DNA of 64,000 nt, taken from assembly GCA_963710975.1 (NCBI GenBank), contig CAVQCG010000003.1, positions 558,001 through 622,000 of the forward strand. Direction: 5' to 3'. How positions within the stretch are numbered: the stretch's first letter is position 1; the number at the start of each line of letters is the position of its first letter. The notes beneath the pieces are model-generated. The model worked only from the letters and a program-made list of their open reading frames with translations, searched no databases and was not told the origin of the DNA. This document shows, in pieces, positions 9,522 to 18,757 of this stretch. Source of the stretch: JBBQXH01 sp963710975 (GTDB lineage Bacteria > Actinomycetota > Thermoleophilia > Gaiellales > Gaiellaceae). The position numbers and the translations under genes are program-made.

Positions 9522-10817
9522 ATGCCGCGCACGATCGTCTTCTTCCCCGAGGGGGCGTTCGGGCCGACGAACAACTGCGTCGGCATCGGCGACGTCCTGC
9601 GCCGACGCGGGCACCGGGTGGTCTTCATCGTCGAGGAGTCGTTCGCCGGGAACCTCGAGGCGAAGGGGTTCGAGGAGCGGCTGATGCGCCTCGGGCCGCC
9701 CTCCGAGGTCGAGGAGATCCCCGGCCAGTTCTGGAAGGACTTCATCCGTGACACGGCGCCGTTCTTCCGCCGCCCGACGATCGAGCAGCTCGGCTTGTTC
9801 CTCGCGCCGACATGGCAGGCACTCATGGATGGCTCGAAGTACGTGAACGAGCGCCTCGTCGAGATCTTCGACGAGCTTCAGCCGGATGCGATCGTCGAGG
9901 ACAACGTCGTCGCGTTTCCGGCGATCTGGGCATCGGGTCGGCCCTGGGCGCGGATCGTCTCGTGCAACCCGCTCGAGCTACGAGATTCCGACATCCCGCC
10001 TGTCTTCTCCGGCTACTCCACGAACGACCGCACCGGTTGGGACGAGTTTCGGGCCGAGCACCGGCGGACGCATCACGAGATGTGGGCCGACTTCGATGCG
10101 TTCGTGCAGGAGCATGGTGCGGCGGGTCTTCCCGAGACCGAGTTCATCCACGAGTCGCCGTTTCTCAACATGTACGTGTATCCGGAGGAGGTCGACTACG
10201 TGCGGGCGCGCCCATTGGCTCCGACCTGGCACCGGCTCGAGTGCTCCGTCCGGCGGACGGACGACGACTGGTCGGTGCCGGAGTCGCTCGAGGAGCGGCC
10301 GGGGAAGCTCGTCTATCTCAGTCTCGGCAGCCTCGGGTCGGCGGATGTCGAGCTGATGCAGCGGCTGGTCGACATGCTCGCCGAGGCGCCGTACCGCCTG
10401 ATCGTCAGCAAGGGCCCGCAGCACGAGCTGCTCCGCCTGGCCGACAACATGGTCGGCTCGGAATTCCTGCCCCAGACCTCCGTCCTCCCTCTGGTCGACC
10501 TCGTCATCACGCACGGCGGCAACAACACGCAGACCGAATGCCTCTACTTCGGCAAGCCGACCGTCGTCTTGCCGCTCTTCTGGGATCAGTACGACAACGC
10601 GCAACGGGTCGACGAGCTTGGACTCGGGCGGCGGCTGCAGACCTACGAGTGCACGGCCGAGGAGCTGACCGGTGCGATCGACAGCCTGCTCGTCGACGAG
10701 GCGCTGGCGAGGCGCCTCTCGGAGATCTCGGCGCGCGTTCAGGCACACCCGGGCACGTCCAAGGCGGCGGGGCTGATCGAGCGCCTGGCCGAGACCGGGC
10801 AGCCCGTCACGGCGTGA
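9522..10817 (+). CDS. UDP-glycosyltransferase (MGT-like, GT1)
   Basis: The 431-residue protein has the two-Rossmann GT-B layout of macrolide-type glycosyltransferases. The N-terminal acceptor domain starts IVFFPEGAFGPTNNCVGIGD, and the C-terminal nucleotide-sugar domain carries KLVYLSLGSLGSADVE and the donor-binding segment DLVITHGGNNTQTECLYFGK followed by PLFWDQYDNAQRVDELGLG. It would transfer a sugar from a nucleotide donor to a small-molecule or lipid acceptor. Start at ATG 9522 fits homologue N-termini; the longer frame from 9423 would run into the divergent gene. Its stop overlaps the GTG of the maltokinase gene (GTGA), so the two are coupled. Confidence 0.85.
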   Translation: MPRTIVFFPEGAFGPTNNCVGIGDVLRRRGHRVVFIVEESFAGNLEAKGFEERLMRLGPPSEVEEIPGQFWKDFIRDTAPFFRRPTIEQLGLFLAPTWQALMDGSKYVNERLVEIFDELQPDAIVEDNVVAFPAIWASGRPWARIVSCNPLELRDSDIPPVFSGYSTNDRTGWDEFRAEHRRTHHEMWADFDAFVQEHGAAGLPETEFIHESPFLNMYVYPEEVDYVRARPLAPTWHRLECSVRRTDDDWSVPESLEERPGKLVYLSLGSLGSADVELMQRLVDMLAEAPYRLIVSKGPQHELLRLADNMVGSEFLPQTSVLPLVDLVITHGGNNTQTECLYFGKPTVVLPLFWDQYDNAQRVDELGLGRRLQTYECTAEELTGAIDSLLVDEALARRLSEISARVQAHPGTSKAAGLIERLAETGQPVTA

Positions 10818-12053
10818 CGGCACTCGACCGGCTGGTCGCGGCGCTCGACCCGGCGACCCTCGCGGGTGAGCGCTGGTTCGGCGGGAAGGGCCGGCCTGTC
10901 TCGCATGTCTCCCTCGTCGACGGGCTCGTGGCGGACGGAGGCGCACTGGCGATCGTCGACGTGTCGTTCGCCGACGGGGGCGGGGTGGAGCGATACACGG
11001 TGCCCGGCGGCGAGAGGCTCTGGGCGCCGCTCCTCGCCCGTCTCGCCGGTGAGAATGTGATCGGTCTGCGCGGGGGCACCTTTGCCCTGGACCATCGCGT
11101 TGCCGTCGATGTGCGCTGACACGGAGAGGCCCATCGGGATCGATCAGTCGAACACGAGCGTCCTGCTCGGTGACGGGCTGCTCGTCAAGTGCTACCGGCG
11201 CCTCTGGCCCGGGGAGCATCCGGAGGTCGAGCTCGTCACGTACCTCGGTGACCGGGTCGACTGCGTTCCTCGGGCGCTCGGCTCACTCCGGTACGCCGAC
11301 GCGGCCGGGTTCGAGTACACGCTCGCACTCCTGCAGGCCTTCGTTCCCGATGCTCGGGACGGCTGGACCTGGGGACAGGAGCTGCACGAGACGCTTGCAG
11401 CCGGCGGGTTGGTCGAGGGGTGGGGAGGACAGCTCGGAGAGGTGACGGCCAGGCTGCATGCCGCGCTGGCGGAGGCGCCGGGAGCGCGCCCTGCCACCGA
11501 TGCCGATCGGCATGCCGTTGCCGCGCGTGCAGGGCGGGAGCTCGACCACGCGCTCGTCGTGACGAGTGGCGAGGCGGCCGACCGGCTCCAAGGGTGGGCA
11601 CCGCGAATCAGGGCCGAGCTCGGGGCTCTCGATGCGTCGGCCCCAGCGCGTCTCAGCCGGATCCACGGCGATCTCCACGTCGGCCAGATCCTGCAGTCTC
11701 CCGCCGGCCTCGACGTCATCGACTTCGAAGGCGAGCCAACTCGCCCGCCGGAGGAGAGGCGCGCTGCCGACCTGCCGCTTCGCGACGTGGCATCGATGCT
11801 CCGGTCATTCGAGCACCTTCCGCGCTGGGTGTTTCGCGATCGACCGGCGGAACTTCCCGAAGCGCTCGCCTGGGCGGCGATCCAGCGTCGGGAGTTCCTC
11901 GCTGCCTACGGGCCGGGCGGGAGCGTGGACAGCGTGGTGCTTCGTGCGCTTGAGGTCGAGAAGGCAACCTACGAGTTCGTCTACGCCGCCACCTTCATGC
12001 CGGCATGGACGCCGGTCGCGCTCGGAGCGATGGACGCGCTCCTGCGCCCATAG
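10814..12053 (+). CDS. mak: Maltokinase-like sugar kinase (one frameshift)
   Basis: Phosphotransferase of the maltokinase (Pep2/Mak) family, which uses ATP to make maltose 1-phosphate in the GlgE alpha-glucan route. The N-terminal cap domain (AGERWFGGKGRPV) is in frame 2 from GTG 10814 up to a stop at 11117-11119; the rest is in frame 3, starting about ADTERPIGIDQSNTSVLLGD. Kinase motifs are LLVKCYRRLWPGEHPEVE, the catalytic loop RIHGDLHVGQIL and the metal-binding VIDFEGEPTRP. With the break near 11115 repaired the length is about 413 residues, normal for the family. The tight coupling to a glycosyltransferase and a SIS protein is unlike the usual glgE-treS neighbourhood, so a related sugar kinase activity is possible. 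Confidence 0.75.
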
Positions 12054-12062
12054 GGTTCGCTG

Positions 12063-12989
12063 GTGGATCCGGACGGCTTTCTCGCAGACATCCTCGATGA
12101 GCCTCGTGCGCTGGCCGGCGTGATCGACACGTTCTCGCAGTCTCCGCCGGAGCCGCTGACCGGCAGGGTGCTGTTCCTCGGCATGGGAAGCTCTCGCTTC
12201 GCTGCCCTGGCCGCTGCCTCGCGGCTTCGCGCAGCCGGGGTCGACGCGCACGTCGAGTACTCCTCGGCCGAGGCGTTGCCCCCTCCGTCTCCCGACCTGA
12301 CAGTGATTGCGATCTCGGCAACCGGGGCGACGCCGGAGACGATTGGCGCCGCTGCGCGTTACCGTGGCACATCTCGGGTGATCGCCGTGACGAATCAACC
12401 GGACGGCCTGCTCGCGGCCGCTGCGGACGACGTTCTCGCGCTCGGCGTCGGCGAGGAGCACGGCGGGGTCGCCTGCAAGACGTATCAGGCGACCGTCGCG
12501 GTCGTCCTCATGCTTGCCGGCGTTCAGCCGGACTTGATGCGACCTGCGGTGGGGGCGGTCGCGCACCTCGTCGACGGCCGTGCCGACTGGATCGGCTCAG
12601 CGCTCGACGTGCTTGGTGGGGGCGCGCTCGACGTCATCGCCCCTGCGGAACGGCTTTCGTCAGCCGAACAGTCCGCGCTGATGCTCCGCGAGGCGCCGCG
12701 GATCCGCGCAGCGGCCTGCGAGACTGGTGACTGGCTCCACGTCGACGTCTACCTGACCCGTCCACCCGGGTACCGGGCGATCCTGCTGCCCGGATCGCCA
12801 TTCGACTCCATGGTCGTCGACTGGATCGAACGGCGCAGAGGGGCGTTCGTGGCGATCGGGGAGCCCGTGGAGGGTGCGGCCGCGCAGGTCGGGTACCCGG
12901 GTGCGGACGACCCGCTGGTCGCCCTTCTCGCCGAGACGGCGGCGGTCGAGCTGCTCGCGGCCGAGCTCTGGCGCCGCTCGCTCGCATGA
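12063..12989 (+). CDS. SIS-domain protein (sugar isomerase / GlmS-C-terminal-like)
   Basis: The 308-residue protein contains two SIS domains as in the isomerase half of GlmS. The first includes LFLGMGSSRFAALAAA, AISATGATPETIG and VIAVTNQPDGLLAAAAD; the second is weaker (LLPGSPFDSMVVDWIE). SIS domains bind phosphosugars, so it may be a sugar-phosphate isomerase or a deaminase lacking the glutaminase domain. GTG start 9 bases after the maltokinase stop, in the same operon. A strong palindromic terminator follows directly at 12992. Confidence 0.75.
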   Translation: MDPDGFLADILDEPRALAGVIDTFSQSPPEPLTGRVLFLGMGSSRFAALAAASRLRAAGVDAHVEYSSAEALPPPSPDLTVIAISATGATPETIGAAARYRGTSRVIAVTNQPDGLLAAAADDVLALGVGEEHGGVACKTYQATVAVVLMLAGVQPDLMRPAVGAVAHLVDGRADWIGSALDVLGGGALDVIAPAERLSSAEQSALMLREAPRIRAAACETGDWLHVDVYLTRPPGYRAILLPGSPFDSMVVDWIERRRGAFVAIGEPVEGAAAQVGYPGADDPLVALLAETAAVELLAAELWRRSLA

Positions 12990-12991
12990 GC

Positions 12992-13021
12992 TAGGGAGGG
13001 CCCGCGCGCGGGCCCTCCCTA
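12992..13021. terminator. Bidirectional intrinsic terminator (perfect 30 bp palindrome)
   Basis: The 15-base arm TAGGGAGGGCCCGCG is followed directly by its exact reverse complement. It sits 2 bp after the stop of the SIS gene and 14 bp before the end of the convergent gene at 13036, so it can terminate transcripts from both sides. Confidence 0.85.
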
Positions 13022-13035
13022 TGCGTGCGTGTGTG

Positions 13036-13686
13036 TCAGCGGACGTTCAGGTGGAACGTCATCCCGTCCGTCTCGAGGCCGTCCGGCGTGTCGTACGTCG
13101 CCGACACGACCAGGGTGTGCCAGCCTCGGCTGATCGGCGAGAGGATGGCGAAGTAGTCCCGCGAGATCAACGATACGGTCGTCTTCGGCACGCCAAGGTC
13201 CTTGGCGTTGAAGTACGGCAGCTTCGCATGGATGAACGGCGTCTGGATGACGTGGGGTGCGAGCGCGCGTCCGTCGAGCGTGAGGGTCGCCGACAGAATG
13301 TCCGGCCACTCGGCCTTGACCAGGTTCCTGAGCCGTTCGGGGCCACCATAGATGTGGATCACTCCGGCCACGTCCACGACGAGCCGGGTGCCGCTCTTGA
13401 TCCGGCACTGAGACGTCAGCTGACCATTGACCGAGATCGGCAGCAGCTGGGCCTTGACCTGCCCGACCTTCTGGCCGCACTGGCCGTTTCGGGTGCCGAG
13501 GAGCGAGTGGAACGAGCGGAAGTCGCGCTCCAGGAATCTCCGGTTGTAGATGGCGTGCCACTGGTGGTACGTCCAGCCGTTCGGCTGGGCGGACAGCGGC
13601 AGCACGTGGACGGACGCGGACGCCGCGGGAACGACGAACGCGGCAACGGCGGCGGCGAGTGCTACAAACAGGAGTATGCGTTTCAT
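13036..13686 (-). CDS. Secreted protein of unknown function (paralogue A)
   Basis: The 216-residue product has a clear signal peptide (MKRILLFVALAAAVAAFV, cleavage near ASASV) and no membrane segment afterwards. I do not recognise the family. The mature part has SAQPNGWTYHQWHAIYNRRF near the start, two Cys (NGQCGQKVGQ and SQCRIKSGTRL) that could form a disulfide, and a beta-rich C-terminus ending GMTFHLNVR. The central VDVAGVIHIYGGPERL and the YFAILSPISRGWHTLVVSA segment look like an Ig-like or jelly-roll strand pattern. A second, broken copy lies directly downstream of its start (13697-14342), so this is a tandem duplication in which copy A is intact. Confidence 0.6.
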   Translation of the reverse strand: MKRILLFVALAAAVAAFVVPAASASVHVLPLSAQPNGWTYHQWHAIYNRRFLERDFRSFHSLLGTRNGQCGQKVGQVKAQLLPISVNGQLTSQCRIKSGTRLVVDVAGVIHIYGGPERLRNLVKAEWPDILSATLTLDGRALAPHVIQTPFIHAKLPYFNAKDLGVPKTTVSLISRDYFAILSPISRGWHTLVVSATYDTPDGLETDGMTFHLNVR

Positions 13687-13696
13687 GCGGTCCTCC

Positions 13697-14342
13697 TCAG
13701 CGGACGTTCAGATGGAGGGTCATCGTGTACGGTCGTGTTTGGGTTTGTGAACGTCGATGTCGTCGTCACCGTGTGCCACCCCGGTGACAGCGGCGAGAGG
13801 AGGGCGAAGTAGTCCTTCTACACGAACGAAATCAGCGTCTTCGGGACACCAAAGAGCTGTGCGTTGTAGTACGGCACCCGAGCGTGGAGGAACGGTGTCT
13901 TCATCAGGTGTGGGGTGAGGCTGACGCCATCCACCCAGAGCCCGACGCTGAGGAGATCCGGCCAGTAGCGGTTGATCGTACCGTTGAGGTTCTTCGGGCC
14001 CCCGTAGATCGTGAAGATGCCGCCTGCGCTGAGCGCGAGGCGCGTTCCGGGGCGAATGCGGCAGGTCGCGGCGAGAGCACCGTCTCCTGAGACGGGCAGC
14101 ATCCACGCACGAGCTTGGCCGACCTTCTGGCCGCACGTTCCGTTCCTCGTCGCGACAAGCGAGTGAAGCGATCGCCAGTCGCGCTGGAGCGATCGCCGTG
14201 CCCAGATCGCGTGCCACTGGTCGTACGTCCAGCCGTTCGGCTGAGCCGAGAGTGGCAGAACCCGCGTGGAGGCGGACGCCGACGGAATGACGATGGCCGC
14301 GACTGACGCGGTCAGCGCGGCGATGAGCAAGAGCCGCTTCAT
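13697..14342 (-). pseudogene. Secreted protein of unknown function (paralogue B), interrupted
   Basis: Same family as the neighbour at 13036: signal peptide MKRLLLIAALTASVAAIV, then SAQPNGWTYDQWHAIWARRS and NGTCGQKVGQARAW. A TAG at 13818-13820 falls after LISFV, just before KDYFALLSPLSPGWHTV, which is clearly homologous to the intact copy. A further frame change near 13735 restores the shared ending TMTLHLNVR at the stop 13697-13699. Two independent lesions, one of them a substitution-type stop, suggest genuine decay more than the single indels seen elsewhere. The ATG is preceded by an AAGGGAGAACG ribosome binding site. Confidence 0.6.
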
Positions 14343-14491
14343 GGACGTTCTCCCTTTCCCTTGGGTTGACGCAACCGGGCCGATACGCCCGGGGTGGGTA
14401 TCTTCCTAGGGTCGTGCCGTCTGCGTCAAGCCCGCTCGGTTCGGCGGAGCCAGCGTAGGCGTCCTTGCCGTTCCTGGTTAGAGTCGAGTCA

Positions 14492-15446
14492 GTGACGAGG
14501 TTGGGCACCGTTCTCGAGCTCTTGCACGACGCGCCGAACCGATGGACGACGATCCGGGCCACGGTTCGCGAGCGGCGCGCGGTTCCACCGAGCGAGACGA
14601 CCACCAGGATCTGGATCGGCGAGGGCGGTCTTGTCCGCGAGGAGGTCGTCGCCATGACGGCAGGAGCGGACGCATCCACAGAAATGGGGACTGGCGACAC
14701 GTTGGGCGTGCTCTCCGATCCGAGCCGCCTGATTCCGAGCTTCGACTTCGAAGTGCTGGGGAACGTGCACGCACCGAGAGCGCAAAGCAATTCGAGTGCG
14801 GGCGACACCGAGGAAAACAGCGTGGCCGCCGTTCGAGCTCGATCCCTGGGCCGATAACCACGAGCTGATCGTGGATCTCGAGCGCGGCGTCCTCTTGCGG
14901 GCTGGAGCCTTCACGGGTGGCGAGGAGTTTGCGGTGATCGAGGTACTCGAGATCGCCTTCGACGAGGTATTCGCCGACGACATCTTCGTCTCACCTGAGG
15001 CTGAGTCAGCTCGGTCGATCGGAGAGTCCCCGGGTCGGACGCTCAGTCTGGAGGACGCGGTTCGCGAGGCGCCCTTTCCGGTCTGGGCGCCGAGACGCGT
15101 CCCGCGTGGCTTTACCGCCCACGTCAGTCTCAGCGCGCCAGGCGACCGGCCTGCGACGCTCGTCCTCCACTACGTCCCCGATGACGCCGTCCACCGGCTC
15201 TCGATCAGGGAGGCGCCGACGGGCGAGCTCGGCGAGATTGCCTGGGCGGAGCCGAGGGCGATCGAGCACGAGGGAGAGGAGTACCTCGTCGTGACCGCAG
15301 ACGACAAGAGGCCGTGGCTTCCGACCCACGTTTTCGCAGAACGTGAGGGTACGTCTATCGAGATCCAGTCCGATCTCGAGCTCGACACGTTGCTCGGGAT
15401 CGCGGCGTCGCTCGCTCCCGCCCAGGCCGAGCCGCCGAGACTCTGA
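14492..15446 (+). CDS. RseB/LolA-like secreted or membrane-associated protein (one frameshift)
   Basis: The N-terminal part (GTVLELLHDAPNRWTTIRAT) is in frame 2 and the rest (from about PPFELDPWADNHELIVDLER) is in frame 3, with the break near 14800. Together they give about 317 residues. The layout, a first domain reading like a lipoprotein-carrier beta-sheet and a second with VPRGFTAHVSLSAPGDRP, resembles MucB/RseB-type sensors or LolA-fold proteins, but no signal peptide is visible at the GTG start chosen. That start (14492) is preceded weakly by GAG; a TTG at 14465 is an alternative. Function uncertain; the similarity is from fold-level pattern only. Confidence 0.45.
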
Positions 15447-15454
15447 GCCGAGCG

Positions 15455-16000
15455 CTACGTGGCGAGATCAGCGGGAAGGAGCGAGAACATCACGCAGTCA
15501 GATCGGCGCCCTTTCACCTCGAGCGCTTGCCTGAGGACACCCTCGCGTCTGAACCCTGCTTTCTCGGCCACTCGCTGCGACGCGACGTTCTCGGGATCGG
15601 TGCAGAGCTGGAGTCGGACGAGGCCGAGCTCGAGTCCCCAGGTTGCGACGAGGCGTAGGGCACGAGTCGTGAGTCCACGGCCGCGCACATCCGCGCACAG
15701 GCCGTAGCCGATCTCGCCGACGGGCCACGGGCCGCTCCGCAGGTCGATCCCTCCGAGGTAGGTGTCGTCCTCCGCGACTGCAATCGCGAATGTCGCGGCA
15801 TCGCCCGACGTCCAGCGTGCGCGACTTTCGGTGATCCAGCCGCGGGCATCGCTCTCGGTGTACGGCGCGGGAACCGAGGTGAATCGCTGCATCGCTGCGT
15901 CCCGGCAGTGCGCGACCATCGCCGCGATGTCGCTCTCGCGCAGGAGGCGGAGCAGGACGACTCCGTCGGAGAGCGGCGGATCGGGTGGCACGAGCTGCAT
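15455..16000 (-). CDS. GNAT N-acetyltransferase, RimJ/RimL type
   Basis: The 181-residue protein shows the acetyltransferase_3 pattern: LLRLLRESDIAAMVAH at the N-terminus, GGIDLRSGPWPVGEIGYGL in the central strand, the acetyl-CoA pyrophosphate-binding loop DVRGRGLTTRALRL, and the C-terminal LQLCTDPENVASQRVAEKAGF. Members acetylate ribosomal protein N-termini, aminoglycosides or small amines; the substrate is not predictable here. It is convergent with the RseB-like gene, with only 8 bp between the stops. The palindromic element at 16010 begins 10 bp upstream of its ATG and may hold or disrupt its promoter. Confidence 0.8.
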   Translation of the reverse strand: MQLVPPDPPLSDGVVLLRLLRESDIAAMVAHCRDAAMQRFTSVPAPYTESDARGWITESRARWTSGDAATFAIAVAEDDTYLGGIDLRSGPWPVGEIGYGLCADVRGRGLTTRALRLVATWGLELGLVRLQLCTDPENVASQRVAEKAGFRREGVLRQALEVKGRRSDCVMFSLLPADLAT

Positions 16001-16009
16001 CCCGCGATC

Positions 16010-16176
16010 CTAGGGGCCTGACCGGAAACCCCGTCACGTCCGGAGGCGGCGCGTGGATGCCTGGCGGCGTCCTCGAAGACAGCGTTACCTGCTTGGTAGC
16101 GCCGTCTCCTGCGTCCTTGCCAGGCATCCTCACGCGCGAGTCCCACCCGCACCGGGGTTTCCGGACAGGCCCCTAG
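16010..16176. mobile_element. 167 bp MITE-like palindromic element with 24 bp terminal inverted repeats
   Basis: The ends are 24-base inverted repeats differing at one position: left arm 16010-16033 beginning CTAGGGGCCTG, right arm 16153-16176. Two further nested stems follow: CGCGTGGATGCCTGGC (16050-16065) with 16119-16136, and GCGTTACC (16082-16089) with GGTAGCGC (16095-16102). The CTAG at each end could be part of the repeat or a target-site duplication. There is no open reading frame of note. The structure fits a non-autonomous transposon remnant or a long rod-like RNA; the divergent genes on each side start within 20 bp of it. Confidence 0.6.
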
Positions 16177-16194
16177 AGCGGCTACGGTGTGCCC

Positions 16195-17076
16195 ATGCGC
16201 GCAGTTCGCCTCGGGCTTGCGGTTGCGCTGCTTCTCGCGGTTGCTTCCATCGGCGGAACCGCAGGCGCCGCGTCGACTGCGACCAGAGCTCCTGCGTTCC
16301 GACACGTCATCGTCGTCGTGTTCGAGAACAAGGAGTACGGGAGCATCATCGGCAAGGCCGACGCGGCGCGGTTCAATCGTCTGGCCAAGCGGTACGCACT
16401 CCTCACGAACTCGTTCGGCGTGACACACCCGAGCCTGCCGAACTACATCGCGCTCGTGTCCGGCTCGACGCAGGGAATCGACTCGAACTGCACGAAATGC
16501 TCGGTCGACGCCCGGAGCCTCGCCGACACCCTCGAAGACGCGGGCAAGACCTGGAAGACATATGCGGAGGGGCTGCCCTCGCCCGGTTTCACCGGCGGAT
16601 CCTCCGGCGACTACGCGAAGAAGCACAACCCCTTCCTCTACTTCGACGACATCGCCTCGAACGCAGCTCGCAGGGCGCGGGTCGTCCCGTACGACAGGTT
16701 CGCCGGTGATCTCGCCTCAGGCGCCCTCCCCGACTTCTCCCTGGTCGTTCCCGACCTCTGCAATTCCATGCACGACTGCTCCGTCAAGACCGGCGACGCC
16801 TGGCTCTCCCGGTTCATCGACCCGGTGCTGAAGAGCCCGCTCATGAAGGGGAGCGTCGTCTTCGTGACGTTCGACGAAGGACGCTCCGATGCGCACGGCG
16901 GCGGTCATATCGCGACCCTCGCCGTCGGGCCGACGGTCAGGCGCGGCGCCCGCTTCGCCGCGACCGTCGATCACTACGGACTGCTGCGGACGATCGAGGA
17001 CGCGTGGAGCCTTCCCCGGCTCGGCCAATCTGCCGGGGCGACGCCGATCACGGGGATCTGGAAGTCGTCTCGCTGA
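16195..17076 (+). CDS. Secreted acid phosphatase / phospholipase C-like phosphoesterase
   Basis: The 293-residue protein has a signal peptide (RAVRLGLAVALLLAVASI, cleavage about AGAAS) and a phosphoesterase domain of the alkaline-phosphatase superfamily. The metal and nucleophile region reads VIVVVFENKEYGSIIGKAD, then THPSLPNYIALVSGSTQG; the second metal site includes VVFVTFDEGRSDAHGGGHI and the closing segment VDHYGLLRTIEDAW. Such enzymes release phosphate from phosphomonoesters or phospholipid head groups outside the cell. ATG 16195 is preferred over GTG 16189. Its 3' end overlaps the convergent dehydrogenase by 29 bp. Confidence 0.85.
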   Translation: MRAVRLGLAVALLLAVASIGGTAGAASTATRAPAFRHVIVVVFENKEYGSIIGKADAARFNRLAKRYALLTNSFGVTHPSLPNYIALVSGSTQGIDSNCTKCSVDARSLADTLEDAGKTWKTYAEGLPSPGFTGGSSGDYAKKHNPFLYFDDIASNAARRARVVPYDRFAGDLASGALPDFSLVVPDLCNSMHDCSVKTGDAWLSRFIDPVLKSPLMKGSVVFVTFDEGRSDAHGGGHIATLAVGPTVRRGARFAATVDHYGLLRTIEDAWSLPRLGQSAGATPITGIWKSSR

Positions 17077-18055
17077 CGACGAGAGCCGCGCTCCCCGAAC
17101 TCGTCCGCTGCGAAGCCTCCCGAGCGCCTCGTTCGCCTGCGCCAGCGGGTAGGGCTCGACCTCGGTTCTGATCGGCACCTGCGGGGCGAGGGCGAGGAAT
17201 TCGTGCCCGTCGCGCCGCGTCAGGTTTGCCACCGACCGGATCGTTCGCTCCCCCCAGAGGATCTCGTACGGGAACGAAGGAAGATCGCTCATGTGGATGC
17301 CGGCACAGATGACGGTGCCGCCCTTGGCCACCGCTCGTAGCGCTGCGGGGACGAGCTCTCCGGCCGGGGCGAAGATGATCGCGGCATCGAGCTCCTCGGG
17401 CGGTCTGGCGAACGAGTCCCCGGCCCATTCGGCGCCCAGCTCGACGGCGAATCGTTGGGTGTCGGCGTCGCCCGCCTGCGTGAATCCAAAGACACGCCGG
17501 CCCTGCCAGCGCGCGACCTGGATCACGATGTGGGCTGCGGCGCCGAAGCCGTAGAGCCCGATCCGTTCCGCGTCGCCGGCCATCATGAGCGAGCGGTATC
17601 CGATCAGGCCCGCGCAGAGGAGGGGTGCGGCCTGGAGGTCGGGATACTCGGTCGGGATCGGGAAGCAGAAGCGGTGGTCGGCGACCGTCAGCTCCGCGTA
17701 GCCGCCGTCCAGCTGATACCCGGTGAAGCGGGCACGGTCACACAGGTTCTCGCGTCCGGACAGGCAGAAGCGGCACTCGCCGCACGTCCAGCCGAGCCAC
17801 GGAATGCCGACCCGGTCACCCGGGGCAAGCGTCTCGACCGCGGCCCCGATCTCGACGAACGGTCCCGACGATCTGGTGGCCCGGCACGAGCGGGAGCTTC
17901 GGATCACGGAGCTCTCCGTCGACGACGTGGAGGTCTGTCCGGCAGACGCCGCAGGCGTGGATGCGGACGAGCACCTCGCCGTCTGCCGGGACGGGATCCG
18001 GGATCTCGGTGGATCGCAGTGCTCGGCCGGGTGCGTCGAGCACCATCGCTCTCAC
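17048..18055 (-). CDS. Zinc-dependent alcohol dehydrogenase, MDR family (two frameshifts)
   Basis: Medium-chain zinc dehydrogenase, about 335 residues when repaired. The N-terminus (18055 to about 17860) holds the catalytic-zinc segment HACGVCRTDLHVVDGEL and PLVPGHQIVGTV. After a frame change near 17860 come the structural-zinc cysteines CGECRFCLSGRENLC and the Rossmann part ERIGLYGFGAAAHIVIQVAR. A second change near 17090 gives the expected ending AALVVSETTSRSP. It resembles the AdhP-like group that oxidises primary alcohols with NAD(P)+. The glycine pattern GFGAAA, with GFTQAGD after the next strand, gives no clear NAD or NADP preference. It is divergent from the diadenylate cyclase gene. 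Confidence 0.75.
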
Positions 18056-18114
18056 GCGGAACGATTCTAGGCAGCCCGGGGATTACCGGTCGGCTCACCG
18101 TCGTTGCAGCCAGC

Positions 18115-18732
18115 ATGGGGCGTGAAGGGCAACTCGATGCGGTCTTCGGGTCGGTCTGTGCGCGGACCCGCTGCGGCGAGACGCGCAAGCAGACACTCGA
18201 GGAGATCATCCAGCTCGCGGTCGAGATTGCGCGAGAGGGCCGTGAGGGACGGAAGATCGGCACGCTCTTCGTCGTCGGAGACGTCGAGCAGGTGCTCGAC
18301 CGCTCGCGTCCGCTGCTCCTCGATCCCCTCTACGGGCACCCCTCCGAGCTCCTGCACGTCGCGCGGCCCGATCTCCGCGAGACCGTGAAGGAGCTCGCCC
18401 AGCTCGACGGCGCATTTCTCGTCGCAGACGACGGGACGTTCGTCTCGGCAGGACGGTTCGTCGAGGTCGATCTGGGTGCTCCCGGCAACTTCCTTCCGGG
18501 GCTCGGCACGCGTCACGCGGCTGCCGCGTCGATCAGCGGAGCGACCGGCGCCATCGCCGTGGTTGTCTCGCAGAGCTCGGTCGTCCGTGTGTTCTCGGGT
18601 GGCGAAGTGCGGGCGGAGATCATCCCCGAGCTGTTCCTGATGTCCCGCCAGAACCTCTTTGCGCGCGAGGCCGAGATTCACCAGATGCCGGAGGCTGGCA
18701 TCACGCTCGCGGTGGCCGGCTCTACCGCCTGA
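18115..18732 (+). CDS. Diadenylate cyclase (DisA_N domain), c-di-AMP synthase
   Basis: The 205-residue single-domain protein makes c-di-AMP from two ATP. The DAC domain spans about residues 25-190 with the DGA motif at 98-100 (LAQLDGAFLVADDG) and the second motif GTRHAAAASISGATGA at 131-146, followed by AVVVSQSSVVRVFSGGE. In characterised DisA/CdaA the second motif is RHR; here it reads RHA, so one Arg is missing. There is no DNA-binding or membrane domain, unlike DisA and CdaA. ATG 18115 fits the domain boundary. It is the first gene of a co-directional run of envelope genes ending at 21994, which suggests c-di-AMP control of envelope or osmotic functions. Confidence 0.8.
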   Translation: MGREGQLDAVFGSVCARTRCGETRKQTLEEIIQLAVEIAREGREGRKIGTLFVVGDVEQVLDRSRPLLLDPLYGHPSELLHVARPDLRETVKELAQLDGAFLVADDGTFVSAGRFVEVDLGAPGNFLPGLGTRHAAAASISGATGAIAVVVSQSSVVRVFSGGEVRAEIIPELFLMSRQNLFAREAEIHQMPEAGITLAVAGSTA

Positions 18733-18757
18733 CGGCGCGTTCGCGATACTAGGCGCC

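Noticed and set aside
13818..13820. In-frame TAG in secreted paralogue B as pyrrolysine
   Set aside because: Pyrrolysine occurs in methylamine methyltransferases, which this is not, and the intact paralogue has ordinary residues there. No pyl genes are seen.
16717..17076. Extension of the alcohol dehydrogenase frame across the phosphatase gene
   Set aside because: The read-through is Arg-rich noise. The expected dehydrogenase C-terminus is found in another frame, ending at 17048.
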